The translations under genes were made by a program, and so were the position numbers. DNA of 50,031 nt from Treponema sp. UBA1226 (lineage in GTDB: Bacteria; Spirochaetota; Spirochaetia; Treponematales; Treponemataceae). Positions within the stretch are counted from its first letter, which is position 1; each line of letters starts with the position of its first letter. The notes under the pieces are model-generated. The model was not told where the DNA came from and made no database searches. It worked only from the letters and a program-made list of their open reading frames with translations. The stretch spans positions 200,929 to 250,959 of the forward strand of contig DBWY01000003.1 of assembly GCA_002309195.1 (NCBI GenBank), in the 5' to 3' direction. Positions 24,175 through 31,956 of the stretch are shown here, piece after piece.

Positions 24175-25026
24175 ATGAAAATCTACTTTTTGACCCGTCA
24201 GCCGGATGTCTGCCAGCTTATTGCAGACAGGCTCATAAGGCATAAGGTAGAAATCAAAATCTACCCTGTAATCACAAATCTTCTTCGAGATGTTTTTGAT
24301 TTCGGTCTTGAGCCTGACATTCTGTTTCTGGATTACATGTACTACAGTAATGAGCGCTTCAATCCGTATTCGATTCTAAAAAAACGCGGAAGGATTTTTC
24401 CTATCGTGTTTTACAACCATCCTTTTCCTCTGCCGGAGCGCAGAAAAGATTTCTGGCTTTTTAACCTTAAACGCACATCTCTTTTTTCTGACCTTTCAAA
24501 AATTGAACCGATTCTAGATACCGTAAAAGCTGCGCTCGAAGATCCGGACATTTACCCTTATGTTTCAGGAATTCAGCAGCCTAAAATCTACCACTCGTCA
24601 AACCTCCGTTATATCGTTCCGCTTAATAATGACGAAGTTGAATACTACAAAACCCATTTTTCAAATGTAATTACAGATTTCATCACTCAGGATAAAAAGA
24701 CAAGAAAATTCAGCAACACCGTAAGAAAATGCGAAAAAGCAACAAAGATTCCAATCCCCGATTTTGTTAAAAAAGTTCAGCTTAAAAAACATCTGTCGCA
24801 CAAACTTACAGTTCTTTTTTCCTACATGTATTCAAAACTAAACACACACATTCCTGCAACCGAGTTATGCACAGTGCTTTCAAATAACGGCGACGAACTT
24901 TCTCCAAACGGATTGCGCCTTTGTGTCTACAGACTAAGAAACATACTCTGCGCAGAAAAAATTGCAGGGCTCGAGCTCATTTCCTTTAACTACGGCTACA
25001 TGCTTGTCGACAGACAAAAAAAATGA
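24175..25026 (+). CDS. Atypical response regulator-like protein with winged-helix C-terminus
   Basis: A 283-residue cytoplasmic protein. Residues 1-125 look like a receiver fold (MKIYFLTRQPDVCQLIADRL, then DILFLDYMYYS with a possible acceptor Asp, then FPIVFYNHPFPLP), but the acidic pair normally found after the first strand is absent, so classical phosphorylation is doubtful. Residues about 185-283 resemble an OmpR/PhoB-like winged helix (LTVLFSYMYSKLNTHIPATELCTVL... ending with LRNILCAEKIAGLELISFNYGYMLV, the recognition helix and beta hairpin). It is likely a DNA-binding regulator with a degenerate receiver. It is convergent with the chemotaxis operon; targets are unknown. Confidence 0.65.
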   Translation: MKIYFLTRQPDVCQLIADRLIRHKVEIKIYPVITNLLRDVFDFGLEPDILFLDYMYYSNERFNPYSILKKRGRIFPIVFYNHPFPLPERRKDFWLFNLKRTSLFSDLSKIEPILDTVKAALEDPDIYPYVSGIQQPKIYHSSNLRYIVPLNNDEVEYYKTHFSNVITDFITQDKKTRKFSNTVRKCEKATKIPIPDFVKKVQLKKHLSHKLTVLFSYMYSKLNTHIPATELCTVLSNNGDELSPNGLRLCVYRLRNILCAEKIAGLELISFNYGYMLVDRQKK

Positions 25027-25147
25027 CCTTACTATAATCAAAGGATGCATAAGAACCCCTTGCAGTAAAGTCATTGTGAAAAAATAATTTTTATAAAACA
25101 AAACTGCCCCGCAATATGCACCACCCGAAAATAAAATCCGGGCAGTT
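25022..25147. terminator. Convergent terminators between regulator and che operon
   Basis: For the minus-strand operon: AACTGCCC (25140-25147 complement) pairs with GGGCAGTT (25102-25109 complement), followed by TTTGTTTTAT. For the plus-strand gene: an AATGAC.TTACT/AGTAA.GTCATT stem (25022-25076) with one mismatch and a weaker T tract. Confidence 0.65.
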
Positions 25148-25172
25148 CATAAACATAAGGCAGATATTTTTT

Positions 25173-25607
25173 CTATTTCAAAGAAGCGCTGATGCGTTCA
25201 AGAACCTTTTTGCGGTCAAGCGGCTTAATGATATAGTTTTTAGCACCGAGCAAAAGAGATTTCTTAACAAGTTCTTCTTTTCCAAGAGCACTTACCATTA
25301 CAACTTTTGCATTCTTATCAAAAGCCATAATCTGTTCAAGAGCTGTAATACCATCCATACGTGGCATTGTGATATCCATTGTTACGATATCAACATTTGG
25401 ACAAAGTTCCTTGTATTTATCAACGCCTTCTTTTCCATCAGCTGCTGTTGCTACAATTTCATAGCCTTCGCTAGACAAAATCTGTCCGAGCTGTTTTGCA
25501 ACGAAGATTGAGTCATCGACAACTAATACGCGGAATTTAGATCCGTCTTCCTTAGTTCCTTCTGGTGGTCTTTCGTTAATTGTAGGAAAATCCTGCTTTG
25601 TTTTCAT
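25173..25607 (-). CDS. cheY: Chemotaxis response regulator CheY
   Basis: Single-domain receiver, 144 residues, phosphorylated by CheA to control flagellar motor switching. The acidic pair VVDDS, the acceptor Asp in VDIVTMDITMP, the Thr/Ser switch in KVVMVSALG and the Lys in IIKPLD are all present. An N-terminal extension of about 25 residues (MKTKQDFPTINERPPEGTK) precedes the fold, longer than in enteric CheY. It is last in the operon cheA - cheW/R - cheX - cheY, 20 bases after cheX, with AGGGAG as ribosome binding site. The order is that of T. pallidum. A terminator follows. Confidence 0.96.
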   Translation of the reverse strand: MKTKQDFPTINERPPEGTKEDGSKFRVLVVDDSIFVAKQLGQILSSEGYEIVATAADGKEGVDKYKELCPNVDIVTMDITMPRMDGITALEQIMAFDKNAKVVMVSALGKEELVKKSLLLGAKNYIIKPLDRKKVLERISASLK

Positions 25608-25627
25608 AACTTTTCTCCCTTTATCTA

Positions 25628-26110
25628 TTATGTACGTTCACGGATAGCAACGTTAACTTCAATCTTACCAAAATCAGTAATAAGCGGAACAATAAGTGCC
25701 TCTACATTTTCTGACTGTCCAGCCAATGCTGCAATTTCCATCTTCTCACCTGCAAACAATGCCGGTGGAGTAAGGTCAAACTTAAATCCAAGCTCATGCA
25801 GTTTTGTTACAGCCTGAGCAGTAATCAGGTTTGCAAGCTCACTGATTGTAGCTTTTGCCAGATCATCAAAGTCTTTAAGCTGTTCGCCGTTCATCTTTGA
25901 TGCAATATTCAATGCTGTTTCATAAGTCATATCAAACAGTACACGTCCTTCAACATCGCCTGCTAAACCTACTAAAGCTGCAACACCCATAACTGGCATC
26001 GCAGTTGACTTGAGGTAAAGGTCACCTCTTTTTACTTCAGCATCGCCTAAAACTTCTTTTAAAACTCTGTACGAAGTTTCAACAAATGGGTTAATATACT
26101 CAACTCTCAT
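25628..26110 (-). CDS. cheX: CheY-P phosphatase CheX
   Basis: A 160-residue CheC/CheX/FliY-type phosphatase that dephosphorylates CheY-P; in spirochaetes CheX replaces CheZ. The characteristic active-site helix holds the ExxN motif as SELANLITAQA (Glu and Asn three apart). The segment GDVEGRVLFDMTYETALNIASKMNG is the first conserved strand-helix unit. Start at MRVEYINPF is supported by AGGAG nearby. It sits between the cheW/R fusion (18 bases) and cheY (20 bases) in one operon. Confidence 0.95.
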   Translation of the reverse strand: MRVEYINPFVETSYRVLKEVLGDAEVKRGDLYLKSTAMPVMGVAALVGLAGDVEGRVLFDMTYETALNIASKMNGEQLKDFDDLAKATISELANLITAQAVTKLHELGFKFDLTPPALFAGEKMEIAALAGQSENVEALIVPLITDFGKIEVNVAIRERT

Positions 26111-26128
26111 GCATTACTCCTTTTATGC

Positions 26129-27553
26129 TTATTGTTTATTAAAATAGGTTAAAGAACCAACTGTCTTTTCACCCCAATTAGAGCCTTTGCCAAGTGATTC
26201 ACTTGCACCAAGAATAATTATACCATTACCCTTAAGCTTTTCGTCAAAATCACCAACAACCACGTTCTGTGCTTCAACAGGAAGGAACGAAAGAACATCA
26301 CGTGCAAAAACAATGTCGACCATAGGAAGACTGTTAGAGTTCGTGCAGTCGTGATACTCAAACATTATGATATCTTTTATTTCCTGTGTAAATGTTGCTT
26401 CACCGGTAACCTTTCTTGTTATATACGGTGAATACCAGTCATTAGCATAAGATTCTGGAATTGACACAAGCGGAGCATTTGAAATGTTTAACAAATCAAC
26501 ATCCTGTGCATATATCCTTATCTTAGCATCCGGATATCTTTTCTTTAACAAGCAGGCAAGAGAGAAAGACTCGTATCCTTTTCCGCAGCCCGGGTTCCAT
26601 ACAACAATCTGTTTTGCACTGTTATCCGGAAGAAGTTTATAAACCTCATCGGCATACTGTTTTGTCCACCACTGACCGTTGCACGGTGACCAGAAAGGAC
26701 TTAAGAAGTCATCTGCATCTTTCTCATTCTGAAGCTGAGAACCGCTTGATTTTCTTTCTCCAATCCACTGGTCAAATCTTGTTTTAACCCACGCTTCATT
26801 TATATCTGTTACGTGGAATTTCTTTAAGTTCTTTAATTCTTCGACAATAAACTTAAAGTCCTGTTCACTTGGATCAGGCTTTGCAGCTTCTGTCTTAGCC
26901 GCTTCTGCTTTTGCAGCAAGTCCCGAAGGTTCTTTAGAAGCCTTAGCAGGAGCTTTGACAGCATCAGACATAATCGGACTTACAGTTGTATTAACATAAA
27001 CGTTATCGATTCCTGCTTCCTTTTCTTTCGAAGCAATGCGCGAATTAAATATGCGTTCAATATCAAGAAGAATGTAAAGATGATTCTGGCTTTCTACTAC
27101 ACCGTAAATATATTTGATGTTGATGTCACCAAACAACGGATGTGGCGGCTGAATCGTACTCTTCTGGATACCGACAACCTTATCAATTGCATCAACTACA
27201 ACTCCAAAAAGCTGATCACCGACACTTACGATAAGCATGTTTTCTACAGAATTATCTTTTCTTACCGGAATCTCAATATTAAAGAATAATCTTAAATCGA
27301 TAATCGGAATAATTTCACCGCGAAGGTTATAAACACCAAGAACAAACGGCAATGCATTAGGAACATAAGTAAAGCGTCCGGTCTTTGCAATTTCCTTTAC
27401 CTGCATGATATCGATTGCATAATCTTTGCCGGCAAGAGAAAAAGTTACCATCTTAAAATCTACGACTGCGACATTTTCTCTGTCTTCTGCCTGTTCCTGA
27501 TCAAGGTTGAGGTTATCGTTTACCTGTGCGACTTCTGTGTATTCATTTTCCAT
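26129..27553 (-). CDS. CheW fused to a CheR-like domain
   Basis: A 474-residue fusion typical of treponemes. Residues about 30-170 are a CheW SH3-like coupling domain (VDFKMVTFSLAGKDYAIDIM, NLRGEIIPIIDLR, DAIDKVVGIQK), which links CheA to receptors. After a Lys/Ala/Pro/Glu-rich linker (about 195-225), residues 235-474 form a CheR-type methyltransferase fold. WNPGCGKGYESFSLA corresponds to the AdoMet loop (WSAGCSTGEEPYS in classical CheR), and ARDVLSFLP and IILGASESL match later CheR motifs. The altered AdoMet loop makes catalytic activity uncertain; the T. denticola equivalent (CheW-CheR-like) has been described as an array component. It lies 13 bases after cheA. Confidence 0.93.
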   Translation of the reverse strand: MENEYTEVAQVNDNLNLDQEQAEDRENVAVVDFKMVTFSLAGKDYAIDIMQVKEIAKTGRFTYVPNALPFVLGVYNLRGEIIPIIDLRLFFNIEIPVRKDNSVENMLIVSVGDQLFGVVVDAIDKVVGIQKSTIQPPHPLFGDINIKYIYGVVESQNHLYILLDIERIFNSRIASKEKEAGIDNVYVNTTVSPIMSDAVKAPAKASKEPSGLAAKAEAAKTEAAKPDPSEQDFKFIVEELKNLKKFHVTDINEAWVKTRFDQWIGERKSSGSQLQNEKDADDFLSPFWSPCNGQWWTKQYADEVYKLLPDNSAKQIVVWNPGCGKGYESFSLACLLKKRYPDAKIRIYAQDVDLLNISNAPLVSIPESYANDWYSPYITRKVTGEATFTQEIKDIIMFEYHDCTNSNSLPMVDIVFARDVLSFLPVEAQNVVVGDFDEKLKGNGIIILGASESLGKGSNWGEKTVGSLTYFNKQ

Positions 27554-27565
27554 AAACTCATCCCC

Positions 27566-29950
27566 TTACATTCCATTTTCGGCAGCATGAGCTTCCTGAG
27601 CTCTAAGTTCCTGGCGAACACCAAGCTCGAGCAGCTGACGAACATCAATAATCAAAGATACAGAACCATCACCAAGTACAGACGCACCTGCAATTCCAGG
27701 AGAGTTTGTAAACTGGTCACGAAGCGGTTTAATTACGACATCTTCTTCTCCGATAAGAGAATCTACCATAACACCGATTTTCTTTTCTTCTGTACCTACG
27801 ATAACAACAAAGCTGTATTCACTGTTCACAGTTTCCTTTATGTTGAACAGTCTCGAAAGACGAAGAATACTTATAACTTCGTTACGAACATTAAGAACTT
27901 CGTAGTTATCAATTGTACTTATATCTTCTAACTTAACACGCTGACTTTCTATAACTGATGCAATCGGAATCGAGTAAACTTCTTTTCCAACACGAACAAG
28001 AAGACCCTGGATAATTGCAAGAGTAAGCGGAAGTCTGATAGAGAACTTTGTTCCCTTTCCTTTTTCACTTGAAACAGAAACAGTTCCGTTAAGCTTTTCA
28101 ATCATTGTCTTAACAACATCAAGACCTACACCGCGTCCAGAAACATTCGAAATCTTTTCTGCAGTAGAGAATCCCGGCATAAAGATAAGTTCATATGCTT
28201 CCTGGTCAGAAAGAATTTTATTTGGATGTATAAGTCCTTTTGAAACTGCTTTTTCTTTTACTTTCTTTACATCAATTCCGGCACCATCATCTGCAATGTC
28301 GATGATAATCTGGTTTCCTTCGTTAGATGCTTTAAGAAGAAGTGTTCCTTCTTCCGGTTTTCCTGCGGCAAGACGGGCACGAGGCTCTTCAATACCGTGG
28401 TCAACAGAGTTTCTTACACAGTGCATTACAGGATCAAGAAGGTCATCAATAACCGTCTTATCAAGTTCTGTATCCTCACCTTCTATCACAAGATTTACTT
28501 TCTTATTTAAGTCACGCTGCAAGTCGCGTACAACGCGCGGGAAGCGGCTGAAAATCTGATTGATAGGAACCATTCGGATTTTCATTACACCTTCCTGGAG
28601 TTCACTTGCGATACGTCCGAGGTTCTGTGTAGATGAGCGGAATTTAACTGTAAGGTTCTTTAATGAAGATTCAAATGAATCAAAGTAGTTAAGAACATCA
28701 CCAAATTCCTGAGAGATGCTTGTCTTTATTTCTTTTACACTTACGCCGTTCTGAATTTCTTCGAGATACTGCGGAAGCTGATCAAACATTCGTCTGATTT
28801 TTTCTCTGTATGCTGCATCTGTTGTCTGAAACTGAACCTGAATATCACTCATCTGTGCTGCAGTCTGGTTAAACGCAGCTTTAGTGATAACTGTTTCAGA
28901 AACAAGATTAAGAAGATAATCGATTCGCTTTGAATCAACACGCAATACAGATCCCTGCTGAATATGAGTTCCACTTGCAGGTGCGGTTTTTGCAGGAGCC
29001 TTTGGAGCTTCTTTTGCAGGAGCAGCAGCTTTCGGCTGTTCTTCTGCTTCTTCTTCATCTTCTGCTTCAGGTTCTGTCTGTACAGAAACAGTCTGTGCAG
29101 GAGCAGGAGCAGCAGCTGCTTCATTATCTTTTGCAGCGCTTTCTGGTTCTACAATCTGTGCATCAGTACTTAATGTTACATCACTTAAGAATGCAACATC
29201 TTCGATATCTGCAGCAGAAGAAGCAGAAGCAAGATAATAATAAACTACAGGATAAAATTCATCTTCGTAAAGAGCATCAAAATCCGGAACTGTTTTTAAA
29301 ACACTTCCGCATGCTTTTAAAGCCGCAAAAACCTGAATTCCACCAACAGAGTTCATTGGATTTGATTCATCAAACTGAACTGTAACACACCAGAGTTTCT
29401 GATCACTCTCGAGAACCTGTGAAAGCTCTGCATATTCATCATCAGAAATAACCGGCTTAGAAGAAGCTGCAGGTGCTTTTGGAGACACAGGCTCAGGTTT
29501 AGGAGCCGGAGCTGGTTTTGGAGGAGCGGCTTTCTTTGCCTTTTTATCTTGTTTTTCCGGGATAAACGCTTTAAGACGTCCCAGAAGTTGATTTACATCT
29601 TCCTGATAAATAGAACCATTTGCGCGTGATTCGAGCATTGCTTTAATCGTATCAATTGAATCAAGCAAAACATCAACGACTGGTTCTGTAACTTGTAAAC
29701 GGTCCGAACGAAGTTCATCAAGTACATCTTCAACAGTATGAGTAAAAGAAGAAAGCTCCGTAAACTCAACTGTAGCAGATCCTCCCTTTAACGTATGTGC
29801 TGCCCTGAAAATTTCATCAATGGCATCATGGTTTGTAGGATCATTTTCGATGACTAAGATGTTGCTCTCAAGGTTTTCTACCTGCTGTTCAGCCTCTGTA
29901 AAAAAGTCCTTGAGAAGTTCCTCGTTGTTAATATCCAGATAATCACTCAT
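27566..29950 (-). CDS. cheA: Chemotaxis histidine kinase CheA
   Basis: A 794-residue kinase of the chemoreceptor array. P1 HPt (1-105) has phospho-acceptor His52 in AAHTLKGGSAT. An Ala/Pro/Lys-rich linker leads to a P2-like region (about 170-270), and a long acidic linker (about 270-330) follows. P3 dimerisation begins at VDSKRIDYLLNLVSE. P4 has the N box (VMHCVRNSVDHGIEEPR), G1 (DIADDGAGID) and GRGVGLDVV. P5 (about 650-780) is CheW-like. It is first gene of cheA - cheW/R - cheX - cheY. Its promoter TATAAT ends 8 bases before ATG and there is no Shine-Dalgarno, so the mRNA appears leaderless. Confidence 0.97.
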   Translation of the reverse strand: MSDYLDINNEELLKDFFTEAEQQVENLESNILVIENDPTNHDAIDEIFRAAHTLKGGSATVEFTELSSFTHTVEDVLDELRSDRLQVTEPVVDVLLDSIDTIKAMLESRANGSIYQEDVNQLLGRLKAFIPEKQDKKAKKAAPPKPAPAPKPEPVSPKAPAASSKPVISDDEYAELSQVLESDQKLWCVTVQFDESNPMNSVGGIQVFAALKACGSVLKTVPDFDALYEDEFYPVVYYYLASASSAADIEDVAFLSDVTLSTDAQIVEPESAAKDNEAAAAPAPAQTVSVQTEPEAEDEEEAEEQPKAAAPAKEAPKAPAKTAPASGTHIQQGSVLRVDSKRIDYLLNLVSETVITKAAFNQTAAQMSDIQVQFQTTDAAYREKIRRMFDQLPQYLEEIQNGVSVKEIKTSISQEFGDVLNYFDSFESSLKNLTVKFRSSTQNLGRIASELQEGVMKIRMVPINQIFSRFPRVVRDLQRDLNKKVNLVIEGEDTELDKTVIDDLLDPVMHCVRNSVDHGIEEPRARLAAGKPEEGTLLLKASNEGNQIIIDIADDGAGIDVKKVKEKAVSKGLIHPNKILSDQEAYELIFMPGFSTAEKISNVSGRGVGLDVVKTMIEKLNGTVSVSSEKGKGTKFSIRLPLTLAIIQGLLVRVGKEVYSIPIASVIESQRVKLEDISTIDNYEVLNVRNEVISILRLSRLFNIKETVNSEYSFVVIVGTEEKKIGVMVDSLIGEEDVVIKPLRDQFTNSPGIAGASVLGDGSVSLIIDVRQLLELGVRQELRAQEAHAAENGM

Positions 29951-29958
29951 ATCATACT

Positions 29959-29986
29959 ATTATATACTTTCTACGTCATAAGTCAA
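29959..29986 (-). promoter_or_regulatory. Sigma-70 promoter of the che operon, leaderless arrangement
   Basis: Minus strand: TTGACT, 16 bases, TATAAT. Transcription would start about 2 bases before the cheA ATG at 29950. No sigma-28 motif is seen here, unlike the flagellin genes. Confidence 0.8.
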
Positions 29987-30031
29987 ACAAAAAAAGTGGT
30001 TAAATTTTTGATAAAAAAGGCGGAATTTACT

Positions 30032-30068
30032 AAAAAAACGGCCCGTTCCTGCGAAATCAAGAACGGGC
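30032..30068 (-). terminator. Intrinsic terminator after tRNA-Ile
   Basis: GCCCGTTC / GAACGGGC stem with a 12-base loop, followed on the minus strand by a T run (complement of 30032-30038). Confidence 0.85.
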
Positions 30069-30082
30069 TTCTTTAAGGTTGG

Positions 30083-30159
30083 GGCCAAACGCCACATTCG
30101 TGTCGTTTGGCCTATAGGAAGTGATATACTTGTAGTTTCTCACTTCGTTACGAAACTAC
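30083..30159 (-). other. tRNA-Ile 3' trailer with two hairpins
   Basis: Two strong inverted repeats lie between the tRNA 3' end and the terminator: GTAGTTTC/GAAACTAC (30132-30159), directly abutting the tRNA, and GGCCAAACG/CGTTTGGCC (30083-30112) with an inner ACA-TTCG-TGT tetraloop stem. They could guide 3' processing of the tRNA or form a trailer-derived small RNA. Confidence 0.5.
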
Positions 30160-30232
30160 TGGGCCATCTAAGATTTGAACTTAGGACCAAAGGATTATGA
30201 GTCCTCTGCTCTAACCGCTGAGCTAATGGCCC
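30160..30232 (-). tRNA. tRNA-Ile (CAT anticodon, lysidine type)
   Basis: Cloverleaf complete: acceptor GGGCCAT/ATGGCCC, D arm GCTCAGCGGTTAGAGC, anticodon loop CTCATAA with anticodon CAT, T arm with GTTCAAATC. The anticodon arm and D arm match bacterial Ile(CAT) (AGCTCAG.GGTTAGAGC...GACTCATAATC) better than Met species, so the C34 is expected to be modified to lysidine by TilS. CCA is not encoded. A 15-base copy of its 5' end lies upstream at 30310. Confidence 0.9.
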
Positions 30233-30309
30233 GTATTTTTGAGAAACTTTTCAGTTTCGAAAAAATACAAGTTAATAATTTCTTTGAGCCAAACCGAACA
30301 CTTGGAGGT

Positions 30310-30324
30310 ATGGCCCGTATTTTT
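30310..30324. repeat. Direct repeat of the tRNA-Ile 5' end
   Basis: ATGGCCCGTATTTTT here repeats 30226-30240, which spans the last seven bases of the acceptor stem's 5' side plus flanking DNA. It is a relic of a duplicated tRNA gene or of an attachment-site-like recombination. The rest of 30233-30469 shows no gene. Confidence 0.55.
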
Positions 30325-30469
30325 CTCAATGTTACAGAAAATCAGGCGCTTAGTCAAGATAAGGCGTTTTTTAAGGCCAACGAAGCCCAGTTTTTACCTT
30401 TATGACTAAGTTTTTTCAGGAAATCATATAGAAATTATTAGCGGTCGTAGTGATAAGCGTGAAATTTTT

Positions 30470-30541
30470 CGGTCCCTACGGGAGTTGAACCCGTCTTTCG
30501 ACCTTGAGAGGGTCACGTCCTAGCCGATAGACGAAGGGACC
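30470..30541 (-). tRNA. tRNA-Glu (CTC)
   Basis: Acceptor GGTCCCT/AGGGACC, D arm CGTCTATCGGCTAGGACG, anticodon loop CTCTCAA with anticodon CTC, T arm CGGGTTCAACTCCCG. CCA not encoded (discriminator G). Confidence 0.92.
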
Positions 30542-30544
30542 AGA

Positions 30545-30575
30545 AAACAAAAAAGGTTGCCGTCTGGCAACCTTT
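30545..30575 (-). terminator. Intrinsic terminator after tRNA-Gln
   Basis: AAAGGTTGCC/GGCAACCTTT with a 4-base loop and a T run on the minus strand, directly after the tRNA-Gln 3' end. Confidence 0.85.
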
Positions 30576-30576
30576 A

Positions 30577-30649
30577 GTTCCCCAAGGAGGATTCGAACCC
30601 CCACAGTCAGAACCAGAATCTGAAGTGCTACCATTACACAATCGGGGAA
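30577..30649 (-). tRNA. tRNA-Gln (CTG)
   Basis: Acceptor TTCCCCG/TGGGGAA, D arm TTGTGTAATGGTAGCAC, anticodon stem TCAGA/TCTGA with loop TTCTGGT and anticodon CTG, T arm GGGGTTCGAATCC. The U-A first pair is typical of tRNA-Gln. CCA not encoded. Confidence 0.92.
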
Positions 30650-30695
30650 TGTGTAGTATTAATATATAGAAATGAGTATTTTGTGTCAATAGTTT

Positions 30696-31022
30696 TTACA
30701 TAACTCTGCTTAATATCATAAACAGTATCGTTCCGCCAAAAATACTTATCATAGGATTGCTCTTAATAAGATAAACAACCACTGTAAACGCCAGAGCGGC
30801 TACTTCGGGGATTCCGAACGGACTTCCCATAAAATTTACATCTTTAAAACAGTAAATTACTAAAACAGCCATTACCATCGGCGGAATATATTTTTCGATA
30901 AAACTGATAATTTTCGGCGGTTTGCGTTTTGAAAAAAGTACGAACGGGAAAGCCCTTAGAGAAAAAAGAATAAGCGCGCTTATTAATGTTCCGATGAGTG
31001 CCATTAAAAGAGAAAGTTTCAT
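30696..31022 (-). CDS. azlD: AzlD-type branched-chain amino-acid exporter small subunit
   Basis: A 108-residue membrane protein with four hydrophobic helices, the size and pattern of AzlD/BrnE. It has a helix starting MALIGTLISALILFSLRAFPF (the LRAFPF motif is typical of the family) and PPMVMAVLVIYCFKDVNF. It works with AzlC to export branched-chain amino acids or analogues. The start overlaps the azlC stop by 4 bases (ATGA), so translation is coupled; AAGGAGG provides the ribosome binding site. Confidence 0.9.
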   Translation of the reverse strand: MKLSLLMALIGTLISALILFSLRAFPFVLFSKRKPPKIISFIEKYIPPMVMAVLVIYCFKDVNFMGSPFGIPEVAALAFTVVVYLIKSNPMISIFGGTILFMILSRVM

Positions 31023-31765
31023 TTCTGTCCTCCTTCGGCTGCCACAGCTTTCTCTTCACCTTCTTCTTCACAAACCTGTTTTTTAGCTTTTGCAAAGCTA
31101 AGACATACAATTCCTGTACACAGTGCAATAAGAAGAATATTGTCATTAGAAATCACATTAAGATTTCTTAACGCGATACAGAGAATCGTTGCTGCAATTC
31201 CTATTACAGGCGGAACAAAATCTTTTGACTTTTTAATCTGTTCAATAAGAAGAACAGCAAATAAAGCAGTAAGCGCAAAATCTACTCCCGCAAAATCAAA
31301 CGGAATGACAGAGCCTGCAACAGCTCCGATAAGAGAAGCTGCAACCCAGTAACTCTGATTTAAAAGAGCAATTGCTCCATAAAAGCGGCCGGGATTTTCG
31401 TCTTTCGGAAGGTCAGTCACTGTCAAAAGCGCATATGTTTCATCAGTAAGCGCAAAAACAAGATACGGCTTCCATTTTCCTGTATCTTTAAATTTTTTGA
31501 TTAAAGAAAGACCGTAAACAATATGGCGTATATTTACCATAAGCTCTGCTATCGCGATTTCAGAAAGAGACACACCCTTTGCAAAAAGTCCTACGGCAAT
31601 GAACTGTCCTGCTCCGGCATACATTGTAAGACTCATAACCGGCGCAAGCCACCACGGATAACCTGCTTTAACAAGCATAATCCCGAAGGGGATTCCGATT
31701 GCAATATATCCGAAAAAAACCGGCATTGTTAATTTTAAGATTTTAAAAAAAGTTTCTTTTTTCAT
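31019..31765 (-). CDS. azlC: AzlC-type branched-chain amino-acid exporter large subunit
   Basis: A 248-residue inner-membrane protein with about seven helices. MPVFFGYIAIGIPFGIML, MYAGAGQFIAVGLF and ELMVNIRHIVYGLSL are hallmark AzlC/BrnF motifs, followed by FALTDETYALL. With AzlD it forms the two-component branched-chain amino-acid exporter. A short C-terminal tail is Lys/Glu-rich. Upstream at about 31785-31808, GCAGG AAT CCTGC plus T8 forms a small plus-strand terminator-like hairpin that would face transcription toward the OmpA gene. Confidence 0.92.
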   Translation of the reverse strand: MKKETFFKILKLTMPVFFGYIAIGIPFGIMLVKAGYPWWLAPVMSLTMYAGAGQFIAVGLFAKGVSLSEIAIAELMVNIRHIVYGLSLIKKFKDTGKWKPYLVFALTDETYALLTVTDLPKDENPGRFYGAIALLNQSYWVAASLIGAVAGSVIPFDFAGVDFALTALFAVLLIEQIKKSKDFVPPVIGIAATILCIALRNLNVISNDNILLIALCTGIVCLSFAKAKKQVCEEEGEEKAVAAEGGQK

Positions 31766-31884
31766 TCTGTTTACTGCTTTATCTGAGGCAGGAATCCTGC
31801 TTTTTTTTGATTAGCTGAATTGTATAGTAAAATTCCATCTTTGTCATCGCCCCACACAAAGCCTGAATTTGCGTAACTTACACT

Positions 31885-31917
31885 CAAAGTTGAATGTTTA
31901 AATTCCGATAATATAGT
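31885..31917 (+). promoter_or_regulatory. Overlapping sigma-70 and sigma-28-like promoters of the OmpA gene
   Basis: Sigma-70: TTGAAT (31890-31895), 16 bases, TATAGT (31912-31917). Sigma-28-like: CAAA (31885-31888), 15 bases, TCCGATAA (31904-31911), one base away from the TAAA-N15-TCCGATAA of the first flagellin promoter. Confidence 0.6.
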
Positions 31918-31956
31918 AGAAAAAAGGCAAAAATGCCCTTAAACAGGAGAAATTTT

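Noticed and set aside
28930..29385. 151-codon plus-strand frame rich in Leu and Gln inside cheA
   Set aside because: Shadow of the Ala/Pro/Glu linker of CheA in the opposite strand.
31785..31808. GCAGG-AAT-CCTGC plus T8 terminator-like hairpin on the plus strand upstream of azlC
   Set aside because: Only a 5-bp stem, and no plus-strand gene precedes it; kept only as a remark under azlC.
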